Positions 52,001-61,618 of a DNA stretch of 64,000 bases are shown piece after piece. A program made the translations under genes and the position numbers. How positions within the stretch are numbered: position 1 is the stretch's first letter; each line of letters opens with the position of its first letter. Origin of the DNA: Flavipsychrobacter sp. GTDB lineage: Bacteria > Bacteroidota > Bacteroidia > Chitinophagales > Chitinophagaceae. Where the stretch lies: assembly GCA_016787265.1 (NCBI GenBank), contig JAEUVF010000010.1:62001-126000 (forward strand). The letters are read 5' to 3'. Below the pieces are notes generated by a model. The model was not told the origin of the DNA. It saw only the letters and a program-made list of their open reading frames with translations, and did no database searches.

Positions 52001-52536
52001 TTGGAAGTACCTTCCGGTATAAAGGACTTAGTTTATCCTTCCTGTTTGATACACAACAGGGAGTGTACCGGTACAACCAGCTGGCTAATTTCCTTGCCGC
52101 CTTCCTTACTCATAAAGGATCTGAAAACCGGAACGATATAAAAGTGTTTGATGGAGTACTTGCAGATGGTAGCCCGAATACCAAACCAGTTTGGCTGGGA
52201 CAGGGAATGGGTCCGGATGGTGTGAATTATGGCAATGGTTTTTACAGAAATATTTACCGTGGTGCTTCTGAAACATTTGTGGAAGATGCCTCCTGGGTAA
52301 GACTTCGTAACCTGAGTCTGGGGTATACTATTCCGTCCAACATTGTAACTAAATCAGGCTTCCTGACAGGTGCAACGGTAACCTTTACCGGAAACAATCT
52401 TTGGATTAACACGAAGTGGAGCGGATTTGATCCGGAAGCCAGTTCAACAAGTTCCGGAAGTGTTGCGGATGGTTTCTCCGGATTTACCTACCCTGCTACC
52501 CGGAGTTATCTTGTTTCACTCAATCTTAATTTCTAA
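49003..52536 (+). CDS. SusC/RagA-type TonB-linked outer-membrane protein with STN domain
   Basis: 1177 residues. After a signal segment (ALTLAILLTINGVLMAE) comes an STN domain (residues about 65-135; DLKNVPMKAALKKIEGSTDLSFSF), which fits signalling to FecR. Then a CarboxypepD_reg-like domain (GGIRGRVVNTKGEPVPNASI), the TonB plug (NIVNALQGQAAGLQINSGGG; DDIESINILKGGAATALYGLRA) and a 22-strand barrel ending in the usual aromatic residue (SLNLNF). It imports large ligands with energy from TonB. The ATG at 49003 matches the long N-terminus common in these proteins; a second ATG at 49105 would start at the hydrophobic segment. Confidence 0.93.
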   Translation: MSFKSKTHRWRSFGLNLLPFLHQVFNSRKIQGLVMRALTLAILLTINGVLMAETSSGQDLSKIRISIDLKNVPMKAALKKIEGSTDLSFSFRTADLSTVRNVSYAAENIPVDKLLDALFENTGLKYEVMNSNIIIRKVAVPEAAEPVRTEIAFEGGIRGRVVNTKGEPVPNASILVTGVNQGTAADQEGRFTLSGLKAGSYTIVVTAVGYGKQERTVTVTDNNIATITFELSEDNADMAEVTVTALGIRREKRELGYSAQEVKGDAISASRQPNIVNALQGQAAGLQINSGGGAPGQGSKIILRGLNSLDPSRDFQPLFIIDGIPVDNTTDVSDGSSLYGISNRAADINPDDIESINILKGGAATALYGLRASTGAIIITTKSGKAGKLRGSVTSTYGVDEINMYPETQTKYTQGWMGVYDPSSFWPTTGPTIEEAKAIDPTHPDKIFNNFKHGYKTGNSFRNSLNISGGSERAVFTGTFSQFNQEGIMPFTDYKNISAKVGGEFKLSEKVKFGSSVNYVKSGGRRGNADRYNENLTYFSPRWDIWDYINENGTQNTIVGSGNDNPVYVLRGIDYRDNVDRIISNSHFTYSPVKWLDINYRFGADIYSDSRTSKAPGPMGLPDEIYPASDFGFGNISEYTARNTILNSTLMLNFKNKIGKHLQSSLKVGHDLFATKRSTVYANGDTLVVPNFYNLNNAKRVTGSNYLREYRIIGLFADWTLSWKNYLYMTLTYRNDFTSTLSKDNRSFSYPSASVSYIFSETFNLPDWVSFGKARVSVAKIGKDARPYSTVTGYDLGSPLNNNVIPFFLSTQTGDPNLRPEFTTSYEGGLELKFLQNRLGIDFTYYNNTSKDLIIPVKVPVTSGYDQIILNSGSIRNKGVEISLSGTPVQTRNFSWDARVNFTSNKNTVLSIYPGLTEIAIASQFGYLSSTVTQKYIPGYPVGAMFGRTYQRYYGDKTENPDILEKDLPIVIGANGFPVLNPASKQQYIANSQPRWIGSFGSTFRYKGLSLSFLFDTQQGVYRYNQLANFLAAFLTHKGSENRNDIKVFDGVLADGSPNTKPVWLGQGMGPDGVNYGNGFYRNIYRGASETFVEDASWVRLRNLSLGYTIPSNIVTKSGFLTGATVTFTGNNLWINTKWSGFDPEASSTSSGSVADGFSGFTYPATRSYLVSLNLNF

Positions 52537-52547
52537 AACAGGTAACC

Positions 52548-53960
52548 ATGAAACGAATCCATCAATTATTATATACAGGCCTTCTTTTTATTGGATTAAC
52601 CGGGTGTAGTAAATACCTGGATAAACTGGACAACCCCAACCTGGTTACAGATCCTCCATTGAATGGCTTGCTGGCACAGAATACCTATAATACCGGTTAC
52701 AATGTATATCGGATGGGTTATACGGCGTCCTACTTTATGCAGTACCAGGCTTCCAGTACCAAAGGAAGTGATACGGATATTTATAACGAAGTAGATTATT
52801 CTACTTCCTGGACAGCCATCTATTCCACTATGATGAACCTTCAGCAAATGCTGAACAAGGCTGTGCAGGACAATGCCTATCATCATGTTGGTGTTGGCAA
52901 AATCATGATGGCCTATAATCTCAATATGCTAATCAATGCATTTGGTGATGTTCCTTACAGTGAAGCATTGAAAGGTGGGGAATTATTGGTTCCCAAATTC
53001 GATGACCAGGCTACGCTGCATGCTACCTCTATGACCCTGCTGGATGAAGGCATTGCAGAATTGCAGAAAACAGGTGCCAGTCTGAACCTGGATGCGGCCG
53101 GTGATGTAATCCATGGTGGGAATGTAGAGGCCTGGATTAAAACAGCCCATGCATTAAAGGCAAGGTTCATGAACCAGCTAACCAGGAAAGCGTCCTATAA
53201 TGCAGGGAATGTACTTACTGAATTGAACAGTGCTTATGCATCCAATTCGGATGATGCTATGATGACGGTATTCCGTGGTCGCAGTCCCTGGAACCAGGTT
53301 GCTTACAACAATACCGTATTGCTGTTGGATGGCTGGTTAAGTGAGCAGTTTGTGGACGCATTGGATGGAACTACTTTTGGTGTGGAGGATCCGCGTTTGC
53401 CATTGATTGCGACCTTAACACAATTCGGGGATTATCGTGGCACAGCAAATGGCGCCGGACGGATTGGTACGGGTACTGATGATGAGGAATCCTATCTTTC
53501 TGTAAATGGCTATTATTCGAGAGGAAATGCGCCGCTTGCCCTGGTAACATATGCAGAAATGAAGTTCATTGAAGCGGAAGCTGCATTCAGGGCGGATAAC
53601 AAACCCAGGGCTTATGCAGCCTACCTGGCTGGCATTGCTGCCCACATGAATAAAATAGGCGTATCGGCAGCAGATAGAGATGCTTATATCAGTGAACCCT
53701 CAGTGAGTGTTGGTGAAGCGAATTTAACCCTGGAACTCATCGCCAAAGAAAAGTATGTGGCAATGTTCCTGCATCCGGAATCCTGGGTGGATGGCCGGCG
53801 CTTTGATTATAATTATAAGGATTTTGAATTGCCGGAAGGTGCGGTGCTCAATACATTTATTCGCCGACTCGCTTACCCAAATGTGGAGTTCAGCAGAAAT
53901 GGAGCAAATGTTCCGGATATAAGCGGATTGGATGAACGCCTGGGATTTGATAAACCATAA
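52548..53960 (+). CDS. SusD-like substrate-binding lipoprotein (SusD_2 type)
   Basis: 470 residues. The signal peptide ends in GLTGCSKYLD, a lipobox followed by the conserved YLD. The body is the helical TPR-like SusD/RagB fold of the SusD-like_2 family (NLQQMLNKAVQDNAYHHVGVGKIMMAYNL, INAFGDVPYSEAL, KFIEAEAAFRADN, EKYVAMFLHPESWVDGRRF). It caps the SusC barrel at the cell surface and binds the ligand. It begins 11 bp after SusC and is followed by the S9 peptidase gene. SusD_2 proteins go with peptide as well as glycan loci. Confidence 0.92.
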   Translation: MKRIHQLLYTGLLFIGLTGCSKYLDKLDNPNLVTDPPLNGLLAQNTYNTGYNVYRMGYTASYFMQYQASSTKGSDTDIYNEVDYSTSWTAIYSTMMNLQQMLNKAVQDNAYHHVGVGKIMMAYNLNMLINAFGDVPYSEALKGGELLVPKFDDQATLHATSMTLLDEGIAELQKTGASLNLDAAGDVIHGGNVEAWIKTAHALKARFMNQLTRKASYNAGNVLTELNSAYASNSDDAMMTVFRGRSPWNQVAYNNTVLLLDGWLSEQFVDALDGTTFGVEDPRLPLIATLTQFGDYRGTANGAGRIGTGTDDEESYLSVNGYYSRGNAPLALVTYAEMKFIEAEAAFRADNKPRAYAAYLAGIAAHMNKIGVSAADRDAYISEPSVSVGEANLTLELIAKEKYVAMFLHPESWVDGRRFDYNYKDFELPEGAVLNTFIRRLAYPNVEFSRNGANVPDISGLDERLGFDKP

Positions 53961-53969
53961 TTGAGCAGG

Positions 53970-56066
53970 ATGAGCATAAAAGGCCTGATGATAATCGGGT
54001 TCCTGGTTGGGTCGCTGGCTGGATTTACACAGGACTTAACCATGGAATCGGTCACCTCCTATCCGTTTCCTTCAGAACTGACTTCAGCGTCCACTGGTTC
54101 CAGGATGGCTGTAGCACTGAATGAAATGGGGAAAAGGAATATCTATGTAGCCGAAGGGCCGGAATTTGAATTGAAGAAACGAACAGCCTTTGATCTGGAT
54201 GAGGGGCTGGAGCTGAGTTCCATCCGCCTCTCTGCAGATGGCAAATGGATTGTTTTTGTTCGCGGAGGTGATTATGGAGCCTTCGACGAAACGATACCAA
54301 GGAATCCTTCCTCATCACCTGCAACCCCAAAAGTGCAGGTGATGAGCCTTCCTTTTGAAGGTGGACAACCAACTATACTGGATGAAGGAACTGAGCCGGT
54401 AATTGATCCTTCAGGTCAGTTTGTATTGTATGAGAAAAATGGAGCGCTGTGGGAAAGTCCCATCGACGGGAGTTCCAGACCTGTTCGAAAATTCTTTACC
54501 AAAGGTTCGGTTAGCCAATACAGTTATGAGCCTGGTGGTAAACGTATTTTGTTTGTAGCAAATCGCCGAACGCATTCTTTTATCGGCATTTATACCGATT
54601 CCATACAGCCCATTCAATGGATTGCACCGGCAGTTGCCAGGGATGTATCGCCAAGGTGGTCACCCGATGGCAAACGAATTGTATTTATCAGGCGTACTGC
54701 TGGCGGTGGGCGTCCTGATTCCATAACGGTTCGGCGGCACCAGGCCTGGTCTCTTATGGTGGCAGATCTGGCAACAGGGAAAGCTCAGAAAATATGGGCG
54801 GCACCCCGAACTTTGAGAGGCTCATATCCCGGTACACAGGGTGGGCCCAACCTGCATTGGGCCGATCAGGATCGAATTGTTTTTGTATCCTTTATGGATG
54901 GATGGCCACATCTGTATTCAATTCCTGCTAAGGGAGGAGAGCCCCTGCTGCTTACGAAGGGGAATTATATGCTGGAGCATATTCGCCTGAGCCCCGATCG
55001 CAAATGGTTGGTGGGGGCTGCCAACACAGGACCGGAAAAAGATGACCTGCATCGCAGGCACCTGGTTAAGATTCCGGTAGATCAACCTGCTGTTGAAGTT
55101 TTAACTCCGGGTAAAGGAATTGAAGCTTTACCGGTAATCACCGGAGATCAGCAACATATCGCTTTTATCAGTGCAACAGCCCAACGGCCAGGGGTAGTTG
55201 CAGTTATGCCGTTTACTGGTGGAAAAGCAAATCTTGTCGGTGCTTCCAAAATACCATCCGGATTTCCTGTTTCCAAATTGGTAGAACCAAAATCGGTGAG
55301 TTTCAGGGCTTCCGATGGCGTACTGGTATATGGACAATTATTCGAACCTCCTGGAAATAAGGAGGCAAGAAAACCAGCAGTTGTTTTTATACATGGAGGT
55401 CCGCAGCGGCAAATGTTATTGGGTTGGCATTATGGAGATTATTACTCGAATACCTATGCATTGAATCAATACCTGGCAAGCCAGGGTTTTGTAGTGCTAT
55501 CTGTAAATTACCGGTTAGGCATCGGGTATGGATATGAGTTTCAGTATCCACCTAACTGGGGGAGTTATGGAGCGTCGGAATACCTGGATGTGAAAGCCGC
55601 TGGCGACTGGCTGGCAAAGCAATCCTTTGTGGATCCGGCGCGCATCGGCACCTATGGTGGATCTTATGGAGGTTACCTGGTTGCTTTGGCATTGGGCAGA
55701 GATTCCAGACTTTTTAAAGCAGGTGTTGATATTCATGGTGTTCATACCAACCGGGAGGACTATCCTTCACTTGATGGAGAACAGGCTCCCGATGCTGCTT
55801 ATGCGAAAAAACTCATCTGGCAGTCTTCACCTGTTTCCTGGGTTAAACAATGGACTTCACCTGTTTTGTTTATTCATGGTGATGATGATGGAAATGTTCC
55901 TTTTTTTGAAACTGCGGACCTGGTTCGGCGCTTTGAGCAGACAGGTAAATCATATGAAAGCCTGGTAATTCCGGATGAAACCCACCACTGGATGCGCTAT
56001 CATAATCAACTCATAGTGAACAATGCGGTGGCTGAATTTCTATCGCGACAACTATTGAAAAAATAA
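53970..56066 (+). CDS. S9 family serine peptidase (prolyl-oligopeptidase type)
   Basis: 698 residues with a signal peptide (LMIIGFLVGSLAGFTQ). Residues about 40-400 form a WD-like/PD40 propeller (SPRWSPDGKRIVFIR, LSADGKWIVFV, HIRLSPDRKW). The alpha/beta-hydrolase domain has the triad Ser565 (YGGSYGGY), Asp640 (HGDDDGNV) and His in ETHHW (672/673). It should cleave peptides or acyl-aminoacyl bonds outside the cytoplasm. The ATG at 53970 is preferred to a TTG at 53961 that directly follows the SusD stop. Position 9 bp behind SusD makes it part of the uptake operon. Confidence 0.9.
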   Translation: MSIKGLMIIGFLVGSLAGFTQDLTMESVTSYPFPSELTSASTGSRMAVALNEMGKRNIYVAEGPEFELKKRTAFDLDEGLELSSIRLSADGKWIVFVRGGDYGAFDETIPRNPSSSPATPKVQVMSLPFEGGQPTILDEGTEPVIDPSGQFVLYEKNGALWESPIDGSSRPVRKFFTKGSVSQYSYEPGGKRILFVANRRTHSFIGIYTDSIQPIQWIAPAVARDVSPRWSPDGKRIVFIRRTAGGGRPDSITVRRHQAWSLMVADLATGKAQKIWAAPRTLRGSYPGTQGGPNLHWADQDRIVFVSFMDGWPHLYSIPAKGGEPLLLTKGNYMLEHIRLSPDRKWLVGAANTGPEKDDLHRRHLVKIPVDQPAVEVLTPGKGIEALPVITGDQQHIAFISATAQRPGVVAVMPFTGGKANLVGASKIPSGFPVSKLVEPKSVSFRASDGVLVYGQLFEPPGNKEARKPAVVFIHGGPQRQMLLGWHYGDYYSNTYALNQYLASQGFVVLSVNYRLGIGYGYEFQYPPNWGSYGASEYLDVKAAGDWLAKQSFVDPARIGTYGGSYGGYLVALALGRDSRLFKAGVDIHGVHTNREDYPSLDGEQAPDAAYAKKLIWQSSPVSWVKQWTSPVLFIHGDDDGNVPFFETADLVRRFEQTGKSYESLVIPDETHHWMRYHNQLIVNNAVAEFLSRQLLKK

Positions 56067-56088
56067 GGTTCAACTGAAAACTCATTTT

Positions 56089-58497
56089 ATGAATAATGGC
56101 CGGCAAATGCTCCTACTACTGGCAGGTATCTTTTATGCCTCTCTGTTTTCATATAGCCAGAAAAAACAACCAGCCTTACCCCCCGGAATCGATGCGTATA
56201 TAAACAAGGTCATCAGTTCCCTGAACGTGCCGGGAGTGGGTGTTGCTATTGTAAAGGATGGAAAAGTTGTGCTTTCAAAAGGCTATGGTGTAAAACGGAT
56301 GGGTACCAGTGACAAGGTAGATGATCAGACCCTTTTTTTAATTGCCTCCAACAGTAAAGCCTTTACGGCTACTTCATTGGGATTACTGGTGGAGGATGGA
56401 AAAATTCGTTGGGATGATAAGGTGATCCAGCATCTTCCCTGGTTTAAAATGAGTGATCCGTATGTAACACAAAATCTGACTGTACGTGATTTACTGGTGC
56501 ATCACAGCGGATTGCAGGCCTATGCGGGGGATATCATGTTGTTCCCGCCTGCCACCTACAGCAGGAAAGAGATCCTTCAAAAACTTCCACAACTTCCACT
56601 TCGCTATGATTTCAGAACTACCTATGCCTATGATAACATCCTGTATGTTGCAGCCGGTGAACTGGTATCCACCGTAGCCGGGATGCCCTGGGAAGAATTT
56701 GTACAGGAACGCATTTTCAAAAAGGTGGGTATGAAGGAAAGTATTGCACGGTATACAGACCTGAAAAAGAAAACTAATTTTTCGTTTGGGCATGCCCGTT
56801 CCTATAATGATATAAGAGTAGTTGAAACCTTTATGGAAACAAATATCGGCGATGCAGGTAATGCCGCTGGTGGAATCGTATCCAATGCAGGCGATATGGC
56901 GAACTGGCTGATAACACAGCTGGATTCAGGCAGAACGCCGCTTAAGGAGCGTGTGCTGACACCTGCAGCCACTACAGATCTCTGGAAGATCATCCGGCCC
57001 ATGCCTATTAGTAAAGTGGATTCACTGATTGCACCTTCTCAATCTGATTTCTGGGGTTATGCTTCCGGATTTCGTTCTTACAATTATGGAAAATATAAAG
57101 TAATCGGACATGGTGGGGCTTTATCCGGATTTGTTTCCCAGATTGCCATGGTGCCCGACTTGAAACTTGGAGTTGTGGTTTTAACCAACCAGGCTTCTAC
57201 AGCAGCTTACTGGTCAATCATCTATCATGTGTTGGATTATTATATGGGCAATCCAGCATTTGACTGGCTGGGTGGGTATAAACGTATTCAGGATTCTGCA
57301 GTTGCTCGTGCGCTTGCAAGAAAGAGAGATCTTAGTATTACCCAAGTGCAGGGGGATAAACCATCCCTGCCGTTAAAAGCATATGCCGGCAGTTTTTTGG
57401 AACCCTTATTGGGTCGTGCAACCATTCAATTAGAAAGGGATTCATTGGTATTGCGGTTTGATAACATGGAACACTATGTAGCGGATCTGCGCTATTTCCA
57501 ATACAATAATTTTATAGCCAGCTTCAGAAATATGGGAGTTCCAACGGAAGCCTATGTTTCTTATGGATTGAAGGCGGATGGTAGTATTGACCGGGTGCGA
57601 ATTGAGGTCAGGGATCCGGCTTCACGGCTTGATTTTGAAGAGATGGAATTGAAACCGATTAAAGAGAAAAAAATGGATATTGTTAAACTGGATAAGTCAA
57701 TGCGTGCGGAAATGGCCAGATATCCCCAGGCTTCTTTTGGTATTGCATTTAAAGACCTGGGCACAGGACAAACATTTTTTATTAATGAGAAGGAAAATTA
57801 TCATGCAGCCAGTACCATGAAAACGCCTGTACTGATGGAAGCCTACAAGCAGGCTGCAGCAGGTAAATTTTCACTGCATGATAAAATAAAAGTGAGTAAT
57901 AGTTTTAAGAGTATTGTGGATGGGTCTGTGTTTAGCGTGAGTCCGGCGGATGACAGTGAATTTGAATTGTATCAGCTGATTGGTAAAGAACTACCAATTT
58001 CGGATATCCTTCACCGTATGATTACTAAAAGCAGTAACCTGGCAACCAATATTATGATTGACCTGGTTGGTGCTAAGAACGTGATGGCCACCATGAAAGA
58101 ATTAGGTGCGCAAGATATCCAGGTACTTAGAGGGGTTGAAGATCAGAAAGCGTTTGATGCCGGAAGGAATAATACAACTACTGCCTTTGATCTGATGTTG
58201 ATTTTTGAACAGTTGGGAAATGGAAGTTTTGTTAGTAAGATGGCCTGTGCTGATATGATCCGTGTTCTGCAGGATCAGTATTACAGAGATGCTATACCGG
58301 CTAAGTTGCCGGCTGATGTAAAGACTGCTACCAAGAGTGGATCCATCGCCAAAATTGCACATGATTCCGGTATTGTGTATTTGCCGGATGGCCGGAAATA
58401 CGTGGTAGTATTGTTATCCCGCGGTTTTGAAAAACATGCCGAAGCCACAGCTGTATTGGCTGAGCTGTCAAAATTGATTTATAATGCGGTGAAATAA
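56089..58497 (+). CDS. Fusion of class-C-like and class-A-like beta-lactamase-fold serine hydrolases
   Basis: 802 residues with a signal peptide. Residues about 30-385 are a class C/AmpC-type domain (Ser87 of SNSK as the SxxK nucleophile, YDN as the YxN motif, HGGALSG as the third motif). A linker domain (about 415-525) follows. Residues about 545-800 are a class A/beta-lactamase2 domain: Ser575 and Lys578 in STMK, Ser648-Ser649-Asn650 at the SDN place, RGVEDQKAF near the omega loop and KSG at 749-751. Both active sites appear complete. Such domains act on D-Ala-D-Ala-like peptides, esters or beta-lactams. It starts 22 bp behind the S9 peptidase gene and is the last gene of the unit. Confidence 0.88.
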   Translation: MNNGRQMLLLLAGIFYASLFSYSQKKQPALPPGIDAYINKVISSLNVPGVGVAIVKDGKVVLSKGYGVKRMGTSDKVDDQTLFLIASNSKAFTATSLGLLVEDGKIRWDDKVIQHLPWFKMSDPYVTQNLTVRDLLVHHSGLQAYAGDIMLFPPATYSRKEILQKLPQLPLRYDFRTTYAYDNILYVAAGELVSTVAGMPWEEFVQERIFKKVGMKESIARYTDLKKKTNFSFGHARSYNDIRVVETFMETNIGDAGNAAGGIVSNAGDMANWLITQLDSGRTPLKERVLTPAATTDLWKIIRPMPISKVDSLIAPSQSDFWGYASGFRSYNYGKYKVIGHGGALSGFVSQIAMVPDLKLGVVVLTNQASTAAYWSIIYHVLDYYMGNPAFDWLGGYKRIQDSAVARALARKRDLSITQVQGDKPSLPLKAYAGSFLEPLLGRATIQLERDSLVLRFDNMEHYVADLRYFQYNNFIASFRNMGVPTEAYVSYGLKADGSIDRVRIEVRDPASRLDFEEMELKPIKEKKMDIVKLDKSMRAEMARYPQASFGIAFKDLGTGQTFFINEKENYHAASTMKTPVLMEAYKQAAAGKFSLHDKIKVSNSFKSIVDGSVFSVSPADDSEFELYQLIGKELPISDILHRMITKSSNLATNIMIDLVGAKNVMATMKELGAQDIQVLRGVEDQKAFDAGRNNTTTAFDLMLIFEQLGNGSFVSKMACADMIRVLQDQYYRDAIPAKLPADVKTATKSGSIAKIAHDSGIVYLPDGRKYVVVLLSRGFEKHAEATAVLAELSKLIYNAVK

Positions 58498-58500
58498 AAA

Positions 58501-58522
58501 AGTGGCCCGATTTCGGGCCACT
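58501..58522. terminator. Bidirectional terminator between the SusCD operon and katG
   Basis: AGTGGCCCG and CGGGCCACT form a perfect 9-bp stem with an ATTT loop. A tracts precede it on the plus strand (AAAAAA, i.e. U tract for the minus strand) and TTTGC follows, so it can end transcripts from both sides. Confidence 0.8.
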
Positions 58523-58547
58523 TTGCATGTGTATATCCGAGCCTTTA

Positions 58548-60803
<2,256 letters not shown>

Positions 60804-60846
60804 TTAGACGTTCGGTTTACAGCGAAATTATCAATGATTTCTTCAA

Positions 60847-60854
60847 CAATTTTA
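60847..60854 (-). promoter_or_regulatory. Putative -7 element of katG
   Basis: On the minus strand TAAAATTG differs from TAnnTTTG at one position. A 20-base spacer would place the -33 region at the edge of the ATAG-N7-CTAT site, where no TTG is found; this fits a promoter that needs an activator. The call is tentative. Confidence 0.35.
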
Positions 60855-60874
60855 TTTATTTATTAAATGATAAG

Positions 60875-60889
60875 ATAGATAAAATCTAT
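60875..60889. promoter_or_regulatory. OxyR-type half site in the katG / 60941 divergent region
   Basis: ATAGATAAAATCTAT matches the OxyR motif ATAGntnnnanCTAT at all ten fixed positions and is itself a perfect 6-3-6 palindrome. The classical full site has two such units 7 bp apart; no clear second unit is seen on either side. Position: 90 bp upstream of the katG ATG and directly upstream of the -33 element of the divergent gene. Confidence 0.55.
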
Positions 60890-60890
60890 A

Positions 60891-60921
60891 TTGTTTAATT
60901 GCAGACCTAATATTAGTTTTC
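60891..60921 (+). promoter_or_regulatory. Bacteroidota-type promoter of the 60941 gene
   Basis: TTG (60891-60893), a 20-base spacer and TAGTTTTC (60914-60921, one mismatch to TAnnTTTG). The start point would be about 10-13 bases before the ATG at 60941. The OxyR-type palindrome ends 2 bp before the -33 element. Confidence 0.55.
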
Positions 60922-60940
60922 GTCTTGAAAAAACTTACTT

Positions 60941-61570
60941 ATGAAAAAAACTGGAATACTTGTTTTGTTGTTAATTATAGCGACTTCTTTTCAGTCTGTA
61001 ACAGGAGATTTTGTAGGCGTAATTAAAATAAAACATAAGTACAAAGATCTTGAAGGAAAGGATATTACTTCCCGCCTGGCTCCCTACCTCGGTAAAGAAT
61101 GGGAATATTCTATTGATGACAAAAACTATAAATCGGTGAATGAGGCCGGCAATTGGGTTCAACTCTATAATGGAGAAAGTAATGTTTATTATTCTTTTAC
61201 GAAAGAAAAGAAAGCATCAAAATATGATGCGGGTGCAACTTCCTCTTCCAAATTTGAAGTAACGTATTTAGACAGGAAAGAAAAAGTAGCAGGTTATATA
61301 TGTGATGTAATGAAAGTGGAAACGGATGACCAGACCACCATTTATTATTACAGTAAGGAGATCAGGACGAATCCGGAGAATTTTGCTAATCACCAATTTG
61401 GAAACTGGAATAAGTATCTGAAAGCTGCTGACGGTGGCATCACACTCAAATTTGAATTAACGGATCATAAAAACAAATTTATGTGGATAGCTACTGCAAC
61501 CGAAGTAAAGCCGATGGCTTTAAGTGCAACTGATTTTGAATTTCCTTCTGGTTACACAATTGCAGAATAA
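60941..61570 (+). CDS. Hypothetical secreted protein
   Basis: 209 residues, not recognised with certainty. A signal peptide (GILVLLLIIATSFQSVTG) is followed by a strand-rich domain (DFVGVIKIKHKYKD, EWEYSIDDKNYKSV, TYLDRKEKVAGYICDVMKVE, TTIYYYSKEIRTNPENF) whose pattern of an N-terminal beta-barrel and a central AGYxC segment recalls DUF4412-like and lipoprotein-carrier-like proteins. Sharing the control region with katG suggests production under oxidative stress; that is inference from position. A palindromic element follows at the stop codon. Confidence 0.65.
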   Translation: MKKTGILVLLLIIATSFQSVTGDFVGVIKIKHKYKDLEGKDITSRLAPYLGKEWEYSIDDKNYKSVNEAGNWVQLYNGESNVYYSFTKEKKASKYDAGATSSSKFEVTYLDRKEKVAGYICDVMKVETDDQTTIYYYSKEIRTNPENFANHQFGNWNKYLKAADGGITLKFELTDHKNKFMWIATATEVKPMALSATDFEFPSGYTIAE

Positions 61571-61616
61571 TCCCTACCCGCCTTGGCGGGTAGGGCAGCG
61601 TGGCTGATAGGGATTA
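61569..61616. repeat. Nested palindromic element between convergent genes
   Basis: CCCTACCCGCC (61572-61582) and GGCGGGTAGGG (61585-61595) are exact inverted copies, a very GC-rich hairpin in an AT-rich setting. Around it TAATCCCTA (61569-61577) and TAGGGATTA (61608-61616) form a second inverted repeat that shares bases with the first, so two alternative folds exist. It overlaps the stop codon of the upstream gene and ends 2 bp before the stop codon of the downstream minus-strand gene. It may act as a two-way terminator without T tract or as a REP-like element. Confidence 0.7.
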
Positions 61617-61618
61617 GT

